From the NCBI GenBank assembly GCA_038030265.1, contig CM075938.1, positions 3,511,009 to 3,575,008 of the forward strand: a DNA stretch of 64,000 nt. The letters are read 5' to 3'. Shown here piece after piece: positions 32,041-42,830 of this stretch. Source of the DNA: Corythucha ciliata (lineage: Eukaryota; Arthropoda; Insecta; Hemiptera; Tingidae). The notes beneath the pieces were generated by a model. That model saw nothing but the letters and a program-made list of their open reading frames with translations, was not told the DNA's origin and did no database searches. Positions within the stretch are counted from its first letter, which is position 1; each line of letters starts with the position of its first letter. Both the position numbers and the translations under genes were made by a program.

Positions 32041-32879
32041 TGAAAATCTCTCATCACTGTTTACCTTGAATCTCCGACTCGTGTGCTACCGTGTAAATTG
32101 TATAGATGTGCTATCAATCATTATTAGAAAACCTATAATTGCACACCCTAGACAATAATAAAGAATGAGGGTGGGGAAGAGGGTGTATACAGTGAAAGCA
32201 GAACTATTTCACTGATGAAAGCTATTAAGGAGCAATAACTGACCAGACACCTTTTCCTATCGAATCATTAGATCGGAAAGCACCTCAGTTTCGCTCTTAT
32301 ACTTTCCTTGCGCAAAGAGTTAGGACACCAACTTTTTTTTTTATATATCAAGTACATTTTCTGTATTATTTCACGGGAAGATATGAGTTTTAATAATAAA
32401 TTTATTCCTCGAATAATTTTAGCTCACTTCAACCTCTGAAACGCATCACGATCGTTTTGCAAGGTGAAAACAAAATCGGTATAAAACATTATACTTTTAT
32501 TCCCAACCCCTTGCGGCAGTGATTCAAACGCTGCTCCATCCCTCAAGGCATGCAATACATCTGATGTGGGCGAGGAGCAACGGAACAATACCTTTTATCC
32601 ACCCCCACCCCTGTCCATTCAGGGAACGTACGTATAACGAATTGAAATTTTCCAGTTGTTTGTTTCTTGGTTTCTCACCTTTTCAGTCCCAAGCCTTTTT
32701 CTTTGGATGCATATCAATCTCAAATGCTCCACCCTACTGCAAGTTTGCGTTTTACTTATTAATAATAAGTATATAAGGTAATAAGTATATAAGACTTCAC
32801 GTGCTTGTTTCAGGTTTCGGCGTACGATTTTACGACTGAAATGAAGACAAGTTCTAACGTGCTGTTCTGGAGAAGGAAT
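32041..32879. other. non-coding, unassigned
   Basis: AT-rich, with two tandem GTAATAAGTATATAAG-like words near 32765-32795. No gene or element recognised. Confidence 0.5.
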
Positions 32880-33360
32880 ACGCGGCTAAAACTCTGAAAC
32901 TTTGGTAATTTGTGGTTTCCAAGAGCCCACTAAATAAGGCCCGGAAACTTGCAATTTCGCTAAAATCGCTGCACTTCAGCCACCAGGACTGTCTGGTTTT
33001 CATGTCATTAAAAAAAAAAAAAATGCGCTTCCGCTGAAGTCAAGACCCTAAACTCGCTATTTCGTCGATATTCAGGCAAGATAATCGACTGACTACGCTG
33101 ACTACGCAAGGGGCTCGCCTACTCCACGAAAATGGCACCGATGCACGATTCTTGCAATTTTGAGGGAAGTCTACACCTTAAACTGGAAATTTCGCTACGA
33201 GGCATCCAATTTTGAGGACATTGAGCAAGAAAACTTTCATTTTCACGATATAAAGACTCAATACTTTCAATTCAAGATGTTCAGCGAGGAATCTTCCCAT
33301 TTTTACGGAAATTCAGCGAGGAGACTTACCATTTTTCACCGCTTTTCGTCAAGCTTTGGG
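32880..33360 (+). repeat. second ~30-bp degenerate repeat family (B), block 1
   Basis: Loosely spaced units around GGAAACTTGCAATTTCGC and TTCAGCGAGGA recur about every 30 bp. Clearer units of the same kind occur at 45800-46360. Strongly diverged, so limits are approximate. Confidence 0.45.
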
Positions 33361-33382
33361 CGCTGTCGGGGCGAACGGCTTT

Positions 33383-33533
33383 ATAAATAAGTAATCCAAC
33401 GGGGGGCTTTACGTCCAACTACCATCAGGTGTCGTGGACGAGGGCGAAAGCACCCACTTTACTTATTTACACGTGAGATATTAATTTTTTGTTCAAAAAA
33501 TCCAGCCCGCAGTGGGAATCGAGCCCAGCAACA
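33383..33533 (-). mobile_element. SINE family 1, copy 2 (3' part) fused to a LINE
   Basis: Minus strand: B box end CGATTCCCACTGCGGGCTGG, then the body GTGCTTTCGCCCTCGTCCAC and GGTAGTTGGACGTAAAGC, ending near GTTGGATTACTTATTTATAA. The A box half is absent: upstream of the B box the sequence is LINE ORF1/ORF2 junction instead. At the junction both parents share TCG. Confidence 0.75.
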
Positions 33534-35021
33534 GGTCCTCCTCCAACTCATGGACGGTGAGGATTCCCCCCCCCCCGTTGCTGTGTTGCTATTTGCTCCT
33601 CCGCTCCCTCAGCTGGCCTTTGAGTTCCTACCGGGTCGACTTCCATATCTGACCCCTCGCTGTCCATTTCACCCATCCACCTGTTAGGCAGAACCCTAAA
33701 CCTGACTTTAAAGAGTTCAATACCCACCATGGGCTCCTTCCTAATTTCCTCGGCGTCCTTCTTAGGTACCTCGAAGGTGATTTGCACCCTCTCGCCCGTG
33801 GGGTCTTGCTCAAACCCACCATCTTCCACTCCTCGAACGAAAATCCCCTCTTCCAGTTGGTGAGCTCCATATGAGGGATCACGGACTCCTTGGACATCAC
33901 TGAGCCCGATACCATCGCCCTTATTCGGCTAGGAATCGGTAGGTCCGGTAGCCTACAAATCACCAAATTTCGGGTTTTCCCCTCTTCCTGTAATAGCTCC
34001 ACGATCCTTTCCGCCTCCTCGGCCGTTTCACAGGTGAGTACAAAGATCTTACTGTCATGTACCAGACTCGTGTTGACCAGGGCGGCCCTACACTTCTTCT
34101 CTATTTGCCTCGTGCAAATCCACTTTCTGATCTCTAAAACCTCCTCGACCTCAAAAGGTTCTCTGGCACATGACACACTTTTGCCCTAGCCGATTCTTTT
34201 AGTCTCGTGACCCTAGTATCGGTCACCGCCCCCTCCCCCCTAGGCTTCTTTACTGGAGCCTTGGTATCCGGGGGCGTTGGCTGTGACCCTGACCTCTGCC
34301 GTTTACTAATTTGTGCATTTACCTGTCTCTCCTGGTGTACTCGTTTTTCCAGTTCAGCCCGTCGATTTTGAAAACGGGATTGGAAGCTGGTTAGGAGTTT
34401 CCCCTTCTCTCTCTTCTCCATTGCCCTCCTGGCTTTCGCCGCCTTTCTCATATTTCTCCTCGACTCTCTTCCTTGTCGGTGGCGACGTGGCTCTTCGAAT
34501 GGACCCTCACTATCCGAGGTCTCTCTCACCGGCCTTACTCTACCTAACATTGGGCGGATCGCTAAAGCGGTCCCTGCCATTGAGCTGGTGCTCGGTATAC
34601 TACGGAAATCATTCCCCTCATTAATTTTACCTAAGTTTGGGCGGGTCGCTGAAACGATCCCTGCCCCCGCCTTAGCGCTCGGGGTTCTGCTCAAGGACGG
34701 ATTTCCGTCCCCCGAGTCTTTGAGCTTCAGTTTAGAGGCCGAAACCTCTAAACTTCCGCTATCACGGGGCTTATCCTCCATGCCCCCCCCCCCAGCCAAC
34801 TCACGCTCACCAAACTTTCACCTCACTTTCCCTCAAAGTTCCGACGGTCCCGCACAAAAAACAAATGAAAGCACGCAGTCCGCCTCCGAAACTTCCCGCG
34901 GCGTACCTCTAAAGACCTCAAAACTGTTTAAAAAACCGAAAAAAAGAATTTTTCCAGAGGGACGCTATCACTGGTATTTATCCTTAGTATTTATACCTCG
35001 TCAAGCGTAACCTCCCGAGTC
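33534..35021 (-). mobile_element. 5' portion of the RNase H LINE (copy 2)
   Basis: Colinear with 10373-11870 of copy 1 and closely similar: same 5' start (GACTCGGGAGGTTACGCTTG), same 5' UTR words and same ORF1. It stops just past the ORF1/ORF2 junction (CCTGTTGCTGGGCTC), where SINE sequence takes over. A LINE copy that retains its 5' end but loses its 3' end is unusual, since TPRT truncates the other side. Confidence 0.85.
33548..34781 (-). pseudogene. LINE ORF1, copy 2
   Basis: Starts at 34781 (MEDKPRDSGS) and follows copy 1 through the basic domain to RARAKVC. There about 7 nt are missing relative to copy 1 and the frame shifts; it resumes as REPFEVEEVLEIRKWI and shifts again near 33820. 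The end reads QQRGGGNPHRP and stops at a TGA in the sequence CCATGAG, because the G tract here has 11 bases rather than 12. This gives the likely ancestral ORF1 stop. Confidence 0.8.
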
Positions 35022-36119
35022 TCCAATTCTTGTGCTACTGGGCATTGAAACTTGATTTTGACTGACAACTCATAGACCGAGAGCTCTGGCGACAGTCGCC
35101 CATTCAACTGGAAGGACATAGTCACAAAAGGAGTGCAAAATATAGCAACGAAATTTGGGAAATTTCAACTAACCGGATCACTTACTCCTGCAACTGGACT
35201 ATGTTCTTACGGTCAAGTAAAATTTCCCAAACTTAGTGAGTTTGACGAGCCACTGAGGGCAAATGTCCCAGGCAGACGACGGCCGACGATCATATCCGTA
35301 ATCAGCTCCATAAAATCTTTCGAATGAGACTAGTTTCAGAACTATGATCTTCCGGTTAAATAACTTCCCTCTGCGCAGTTTGACTGGGTTACTGAGGGCA
35401 AATGCCCCTGGCAGGCACCAGCAGACGACTCGTAAATACGAATAGTAAATAGGGAGTCATTACGCTATCATTTTCCATACCTTTCGTGACTATGTTCTTC
35501 GGGTTAAATGCGACTGTCACCAGCTCTCGAACTATCCAACTTTGTTATTTAACGGCCCGAATTATCACGCCAAAAAATTTAAATTAACGGTTCACAATTT
35601 CGCAGTTTTTGCCCTGAAATAGCAATAAGGAACTTGAACATTTTTCGGAATATTTTTTTTTTCAAACAAATATTGAATTCTAACAATATTGGTGAAAAAA
35701 TTATTTACAAAAACCGAAAATTAGAATTTTAATGATTTTTTGAAAGTATGGATTTTCGAAGGGCCCCCCAACCACCCCCTCATCATGGTGCCGTCACGTT
35801 ACGCGATCTTGAAATGTACTTCGACGTATTTCTGATGCAGTTTAGTGGTTTGAACGAAAAGATTCCTCAAATTATATTTAAATTCAACTGAGATGAGCTG
35901 TCGTGGCTCTAGATTTAATTTAAAGCAGGTACCTGCCTAATATCGAGGTGTCATCTCGGTCATCTCAGGTTCTAGGAGAAGTGAAGGAGGGTTGATAAGA
36001 GCCAACGCATCCACCTTCTCTGGTACTCTCTGATTCTCCACCTTCTTTCCATTAGATAGTTTTATATACTTATTAAAATTTGTATTATTATTAATAATAA
36101 GTTTATAATAAGATTTGCC
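35022..36119. other. non-coding; a ~40-bp duplicated word
   Basis: ACTGAGGGCAAATG followed by CCC and AGGCAG occurs at about 35252 and 35391, about 140 bp apart, so a short segment is duplicated. Otherwise AT-rich without a recognised feature. The left end of the following DNA transposon should lie here, but I could not identify its terminal repeats. Confidence 0.45.
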
Positions 36120-37875
36120 ATGCCTAGGGAAGGCTTTGAAAAGGCAGACTCCCGCAATCTTCCGCAGGTTTCTGTCTTGTCGGTTGTGAATTTCATTCGT
36201 TCAACGATTGACGCCGGTGTAGAGTCGCGTGGGGTGAAAATGGAAAAGTAAGTACCTATACAACTGACAAATAATGTTCCACTTCATCAAAAAGTACCAT
36301 TTGGGGTCAGGTCAAAGTTTCGTTCAGCCTCAAGAGCTTACCCAATCAACAAAAACGTGTATTTTGTTTACAAAATCGCTGTCCTTGAACGCTAAACCCG
36401 ACTTTGTCGACCTTAAGCTGGTGCATCATGGTTGTTTATTACAATAGTGACTTTAAATATATATTTTAGATCATCGCGAAAACAATACGGCGATGAATCT
36501 GTTGGGTACGTCGAACTTCGCCGCCAAAAAAATATTGTTGAAGTTTTCTCAAAAATCACCCCGGAACACAAGGTTCGCGCGAAGCCTTACTCGGTTGGCG
36601 TCACTATTGACGAGGAAAACGACCGGGTAATTAAGGGTGAATACCTGGACTGTGTTGCATCGTCTGGTATGTATTCCTCTACTTGGGTTTTGGGATTTTA
36701 TATTACTGTGGCCGTTGGTGTGAACTGCTTCATTTTTTTTCTTCGTCTTTTGCCATAGGGGGATGCAAGCACCTTATCACGTTTTTATTTTGGCTACACA
36801 GACGTAGTGAAGAGCCCTCACCGACGTCAGTCGTTCCCTACTGGAAGAAGAGCCGGCTTTCCTCAGTTGTCGAGAGGAAATTCATCTCGCTGAAAGATTC
36901 GACACCACACTACAAACCCTTCCCTCAGCCCACTACATTCCCACTCGTAGAGGAAGTCGTTCGAGAGTGTAAAAAAGAAGGCGTGTTTAACACATTATGC
37001 TCAATGGCTGAAGACAGTGATACCACTAGTTCATTACACGATTTGTGGACTGAATTCAAGTTTTCTCGGCCTAAGGCCGACATAAGTGCGTCTCATTTCA
37101 TCAGATACTGCCAGGAGGCCATGAATAAGAAAATCATGGACGAAGAAGAAAAATTTAACAAAGTCTCAGAGTGAGTCCAAGCTGTGGTACGAACTCAGAT
37201 ATGGCCGAATCACAGCGTCGGTAGAATATGAAGCAGCCCATTGCAAAACAGAAAATGGATCTCTTGTCAACAAGATTTTTGGTACGTATCTTGAAATGTT
37301 GTTTTAGGTCAGAATTCAGAGATCTTCCTTCTTGGAGCCTAAACCTGAGTTGTTTAAAAATGCCTCGTTTTTCCAGGAGCTTCTTCTAAAATAGAGTCAA
37401 CGTTCATGAAAAGAGGAAAAAAATTGGAACATGTGGCCTATTTCTCAAAAAGGAGCACCCCATTTTCGGAGCTTCACCCGATGGCCTGGCAGGAGACTTT
37501 GTTGTGGAAATTAAATGTCCTTCGTCTGAAAAAACCACGAAGGCTTACCTCAATAACTCCAACGAGTTAGGAGCCAAATACTTCGCTCAAATTCAGATGC
37601 AAATGATTTTTTGTGATGTGGAAAAGGGGTTGTTCGTAGTTGCTGATCCCAACTTCGAAAATAATGGTGAAGTACAGCTTAAATGGGTCGCCTGGGATGA
37701 AGAATACGTGAAAAAATTGTTAAACGATAGTATGGATTTCTGGATAAACTATATTTTCCCCTTTTTTAAAAAAGTGTTTAGATTTCATTCAGTTTCGAGG
37801 TCACAATACGAAGGTACATGCTCGTGCCCCCGTTATTGTTATTTATTCTTTTGTAAAATAAGAACCAGTTGCTAA
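36120..37875 (+). pseudogene. SWIM-type zinc finger / YqaJ-like nuclease gene of a DNA transposon
   Basis: Spliced gene. Exon 1 is 36120-36247 (MPREGFEKADSRN, donor GTAAGT), exon 2 is 36470-36666 (acceptor TTTTAG, donor GTATGT), exon 3 begins at 36759. Phases match across both introns. A SWIM-like zinc motif spans exons 2-3 (YLDCVASSGGCKHLI). The nuclease region includes LWYELRYGRITAS, then FGASPDGLAGDFVVEIKCP and YFAQIQMQM, which are the PD-(D/E)xK motifs of the YqaJ/lambda-exonuclease family. A further intron probably lies at 37281-37377. Frameshifts near 37165 and 37450 break the frame, so this copy seems inactive. Such genes accompany ISL2EU-type transposases; here the transposase gene faces it. 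Confidence 0.75.
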
Positions 37876-38559
37876 ATTAGCAATATACTTTCTACTAAAT
37901 GCACACTAAAGTGAACACTAAACTACATTGTTTCTTTTTCGTTCATTAGTTGTGATTATTTATTGTCAATGGGGGGAGGGGGGCTTTGGGACCATTGGGC
38001 ACACTGGCTTTAGTTTGTATCACACGAGGTCGTTTGACTTCAAAGGAGGCTTCAGTATTGGGGGGTGGGAGCTATCTGACCCACATGAACAGTCCCCAAT
38101 CAAGTTGAAGAAAGCTCCGAATCGGCCATTCTGTTTCCTGAATCATCTATTTGAAATCGAAACAAGTAAATTAATGCTCAAGTAGGTGTACGAGCGAAGG
38201 AATATGAGCTAGGACCGAGTGGACGAAGTTAAATTCACGTTAATCACTCGCTCGTTATAGCGCTATGCTTATTATTCCATTGGACGACCTGGAATATTGG
38301 AAATAGCCAATATTGTTTCGAATTCGCGAGTCTAATTTCGAGTTCTTCGGAACTACCTTATTTATGGCTGTTTCGGCGCGAGCATAAAACGTGGACGGGT
38401 ACATCTAATGGCGAGAGGAGTACTGAGTGAAACATGAAATACAGATGCGTGCAGCTTTCTTACTTCAGCCAGGGATGCCATTCAGCCTGGTTTTGTAGAA
38501 CAATACATTTCTGATCGGTTTAGGCATAAATAATAAGGTTCTATACATCTCAAAAAGTT
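37876..38559. other. intergenic stretch between the two transposon genes
   Basis: No coding signature; a G-rich patch at 37970-37983. It separates the 3' ends of the convergent nuclease and transposase genes. Confidence 0.5.
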
Positions 38560-41507
38560 TTAATTTATTGGGTTTTGTAAATTTATCAAACCACAAACAC
38601 TCATTACCACTAGGTCCAAATAAGCTGCCAGTTTGTTGTCAATAGTAGAATGAGGAGTTAAAATTTTGAATTCTCTTACACGACCAATCACCCTCTCTAC
38701 GTGGATACGTAAACTGGATATTTTTCGTGATGAGGTCACCTCTTCTTTGGACAGTTTTTTCCCAGTTTCCACACTTGCGGGACGAACTAAACATGCATTT
38801 AGCTTTTCCAGCAATGGGCTGACATGCTTAAATCCTCGGTCCGCCATTACTTGGTCTCCCTCTGTGATGTGCGTCAAGAACCCACTTTCTGCCAATATAT
38901 TAAGATCAGATATTCTTCCCCCGTAACCACTTGAAATGAAATTTACAAAACCATTAGGTGTGCATGAAATAAGATACTTGTACGTATTACAGCCATAGTA
39001 TTCGGACCAAGTTAAAGCTTGCTTGGAAGCATCACTTGGTCTTTCTATCTGAACTTCAAAGCAGTCTATAATGGAAACGACTTTAAAAAAATTTTTCCTG
39101 AAGGGAACGGGTAACCTGTAATAATTTTTTTTTTTTTTTTTTTGTGGCCAAAAGACAAATTTTTTGAGTTCTGTGGCCACGGGTGGTAACGACTGAAGGA
39201 ATATTTTCGACACACTGCTCTCACTCAAACCAAAATCGTGACCCAGGACGACAAACTGGTCATTTGTTCTAATTTTTTTTAAAACTATCATAATATCCCT
39301 CTCTGAAATTTGAGTAGACTGAGCTACAAGTCTGATTTAAAAAAAGCAAGCCCTGGGCAATCCTAAGTAAAGCATGGGATAAAGCTCAGAAAGGGCTTTA
39401 GTAACAGCACAACACCTAGCTTTAAAAATTCGTATTTCCTCCTCCATTTGGCTGGTTGAAACGGTGGACGTTGACGTTGATGATACAACAAATGATGAAG
39501 ACGAGGTCGATATTATGGTTTCCCATTTCCATGTGACAATGTTTCGCTGATTTCATTAGCCGATAAACGTCGTCTTTTTGGTATACTGGCGAATATTCCT
39601 TTTCACTGCAGTTCGGCTGGTCGCGACGCGGAGAGGTTGAAATCGAAACCAAATTCGGTTGAACTTGAGTCCTCTTACTGCGAAAATGAGGGCGAGCTTG
39701 AAGAGAAACGTGAAAAACTTCAGGTTTCACTTGCAGACCTTAAGAAAAACAAACATTAGGGTTGAAGGTAACAATTCTTTCTCACGATTTCGTTGTTGCT
39801 TTGGATGGAATGGACCGGACTTGGATAGTTGGACAGGACCATTCAGTTTACAACTTATTGCCTTAACTGGAGCAATAAAAAGCTCTTGCCATTGGCACCT
39901 CTTACACGTAAGTTTTATTTTCATTTCTTGTAAAATGGCTACTTTTATACAAAATGTATATAAAAAAGTTATTCGTATAAAAGGAGCTATATGCACAAAA
40001 CGTTTTGATTATCCATGATTGAATTATGTTATTGGAGATCCTTACCCACCAAGTTATGGAGTTAATCCAAAAGAATGTCTTTCTCTCTATAGCTGGTGGT
40101 GGTGGTGGGGGGGGGGGGATTAGGGGCCCCGCACGTGAACCCAAGTGCAGCCCATCAAAAAATAGTTTGCATTTTTACCCTTGTCGTGCGTTTCTGGAAG
40201 AAAACCAAGTAAAGCGTCGCATTCTCCGAGTATTTCGTCATCTCGAGGTGAAATCGATCCTTTGATCGAATGTGATGGCCCTTCAACGGGATTACACGCT
40301 TCCAGCGTTGCAGACGGATGAGTTTCGGTATCTTGATCTGTGGCGTTTTAAGTAAAAGCACTCATGAAAAATAATGAAACGAAGGACATGGACATTTTTA
40401 GCTCTACCTTCACAGTCCTTCTGATCAAGCAATTCTTTGACAGTTTTCTGGCGCTCCAGCTTTTGTACAACAGATGAGATCCTCTTTTTCCTTTTTAAGA
40501 ATCAAATCATTATCATAAATAAAAAGTACTTATTTTGAAATAAGTCTTGAAACAAATCAACAACTTTAATTCCAATAAAAATTGTCTGTACGTATAAGCT
40601 TTGTTCGGTAGCTGCTGCAGATGTTATGGGGAAGATTGATTTTGACCAATGAAATTGATGCGATTTGTTTCATGTTTTTCGTTTGAATTATTGGAAGCAG
40701 CCAACGAACAAATGCTATAGTCAGTTTTGCCACAATAGAGCGAAAATAGTCAGTTTTCAAATTGATTAGAGGTCAAGAAATCAAATTACAGAATACGTAC
40801 GTGTAACAAGACGAGATGATTGGCAATCAAACCTTGAGGGTACGACGTCAGGTCGAAGTTGAACGTGAGTCCTTGAAGTTGGACCAAAACGTCCATTTCT
40901 ACGTCATTTTCGAGCTAGAAGTTTACAAAATATGCATAAAATGACAAATATTTTCAAATTTACGCTATGAAGAAGGGCTATTCAAATCAAACATATGCAT
41001 TTCTGTCAATCCATACTAGCCGCAAAATAAAGTCTCGAATACCCCATTATTACCTACTTAATCAAATATGCCCGTATTTATGAACGTTACTTCAAGCTTC
41101 CTTGAGTCAAGGAACCATTGAGATCAGTTTGATCACAATAAAAGCATCTGTTCTAAATAATAAGGATCGCCCTGAAAGTTGAACCGAACGAGTTGATCAA
41201 CTCATTCAACTCCGATTCAACATAGTGTGGATGGGCCTTTAACAACAAGGAACGTTCATAAATACGGGCAATACTTCATATTCTACTGGCATAATAAGTT
41301 TGTACTTACATTAAAGTGATCTTCGCAACAATGAAGCGTTGATTTCAACGACGTAGGAGTTAGTTCTTTGCGCCGGGACGCTCTGAACCATTTGGTTCTA
41401 TTCGGTTCTCTTTTAGGCACCGATGTAAACAACTTATCAGGAGTCGAAAAAGTAGTGTTTTTACATTGTGGCACAAAACAATACTTATAATTCTTTGTCT
41501 TATCCAT
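38560..41507 (-). CDS. THAP-domain DDE transposase (ISL2EU/Harbinger-like), multi-exon
   Basis: Minus strand. Exon 1 (41507-41310) encodes a THAP zinc finger: YCFVPQCKN, FTSVPKREPNRTKWFRA and HCCEDHF (C2CH), then donor GTAAGT. Exon 2 (40924-40801) continues it in phase (LENDVEMDVLVQLQGL), and a third exon near 40497-40410 gives a basic helix (KLERQKTVKELL). The last exon (about 39360-38560) has a helix-turn-helix (DFGLSESSVSKIF) and a DDE_4-type catalytic core: IIDCFEV, VMADRGFK and RIHVERVIGRVREF supply the three acidic residues. Exons between 40400 and 39400 are not resolved, one in-frame stop lies near 39340, and an A tract adds five lysines after FVFWPQ (39129-39143). The product would bind and cut transposon ends. 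Confidence 0.8.
41069..41272. mobile_element. MITE in the transposase intron
   Basis: TGCCCGTATTTATGAACGTT and its complement form ends of about 21-25 bp around a 204-bp element, with ATA next to both ends as a possible 3-bp duplication. It lies within the first intron of the THAP gene. Related sequence occurs in the palindrome at 54228-54438 (CCTGTATTTATGAACGTTCC). Confidence 0.7.
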
Positions 41508-42390
41508 TGTCACTAAAGAGCAAAGACCGAAAAGAAAAATCAACCAACCACACTGTTGACAACGACTCAATGTCAATCACAACTTGGCTTTCATAAGCGT
41601 TATGAAAAGAACACAAGACAGGAATTGGGACCCAAAGAAAATAGGCACAAGAAAATAAGGAAAAGTCGGAACACAGAAACAGAAACACGAGCAACACAAG
41701 CAGAGAAAAAACGGCAATGGAAAATGGAAATCAACAATCAACTCAATCAAGAAGCATGAGAGAGAAGGTTGTTGCTAGGTTGCGTACTTGCCTCAAAGCA
41801 ATTTTATAAATATGAGCTTGCGACATTGGCTTGTGAAACATTAACATTGTTTTGCTTTTCACGTTAAACATAAATATCCGAATAAAATCAATGCAAACGA
41901 CGTCGAAAAGCATGTAAAAGTAATGGGTATGAGGGACGGGTCGACGGTCGACCCGGCATTCAACCAATCAGAAAACGTTTTCTTGGGCATAAAAAATAAC
42001 GATTTTTTATTGCTAATTTGCTAATTAGTGGCGAATTTTAAAAATAATTTAACTCAAGATAACTTATTTTCAGATACCAATTGTCAGTCAGCAATACATT
42101 TTTATCCAACTTTTTGACCCATGCAAGTTCCCTATTGCGAGGCTGTTCATCACTTGAATCAAGCAATTTCACGACTGTTTAGTGGCTACAATTTCGTGGC
42201 AATTTATCATTCGAATTTTGACTCTTTAGCCAGCATTTGCCATTTTTTACAAATCCTCAAAATAACGTAATGTTTTAATGGCCGATAGCCGATTGTCACT
42301 TTCCTATGGCCAGGCATGTCCCCCAAATGACCCAGCCATCCTTGTGGGCCCGAATTTCAAAAATCAGGGAAATGAAGAAAATATGGTTGG
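41508..42390. other. non-coding, unassigned
   Basis: No supported gene. GGGTCGACGGTCGACCC near 41938-41954 is a short palindrome. The right end of the transposon is expected here but is not identifiable. Confidence 0.4.
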
Positions 42391-42830
42391 GCCATCCTTT
42401 GGATAAATAACTATTTGTAATGAGCCAAAACCCTAGAAATTTTGAATTTGAAGGTGTGAAAGTGAAATCTGCAAAGTTCGCCTTTTTAGGAAGCCGAAGA
42501 AAACCCCGCGAAATTTGCTTTTTGAAAGAGCCAAACCGGAGGAATTGCCTTTTTAAAGGACCAAAACCCGTCAAACTGAAGTTTAAATAAGTCAACATCC
42601 CTTGAATTCGAGTTTTTGAATTCGTCGACCTAAAATTGACTTTTTAGGGTGTCAATCCGGGTAAATTGGGCTTTTAGAGTGAGTAAAACCCACGATTTTG
42701 GGTTTTGAAAGTGCCGATTTCACCAAATTTAGGTTTTCAATGTGTCAAACCAGCGAAATTGATTTCTGCAAGTGCCAAATCTACGGAATTGGTTTCAAAA
42801 TCCAATTGGGGCCATGTAAGAAACCAAGAC
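42391..42830 (+). repeat. third ~30-bp degenerate repeat family (C)
   Basis: About a dozen loose units of the type GTGCCAAATC, GCGAAATTG and GGTTTTGAAAGTG recur every 28-33 bp. The words GCGAAATT and TTTTTAG link it in style to families A, B and D. Confidence 0.5.
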
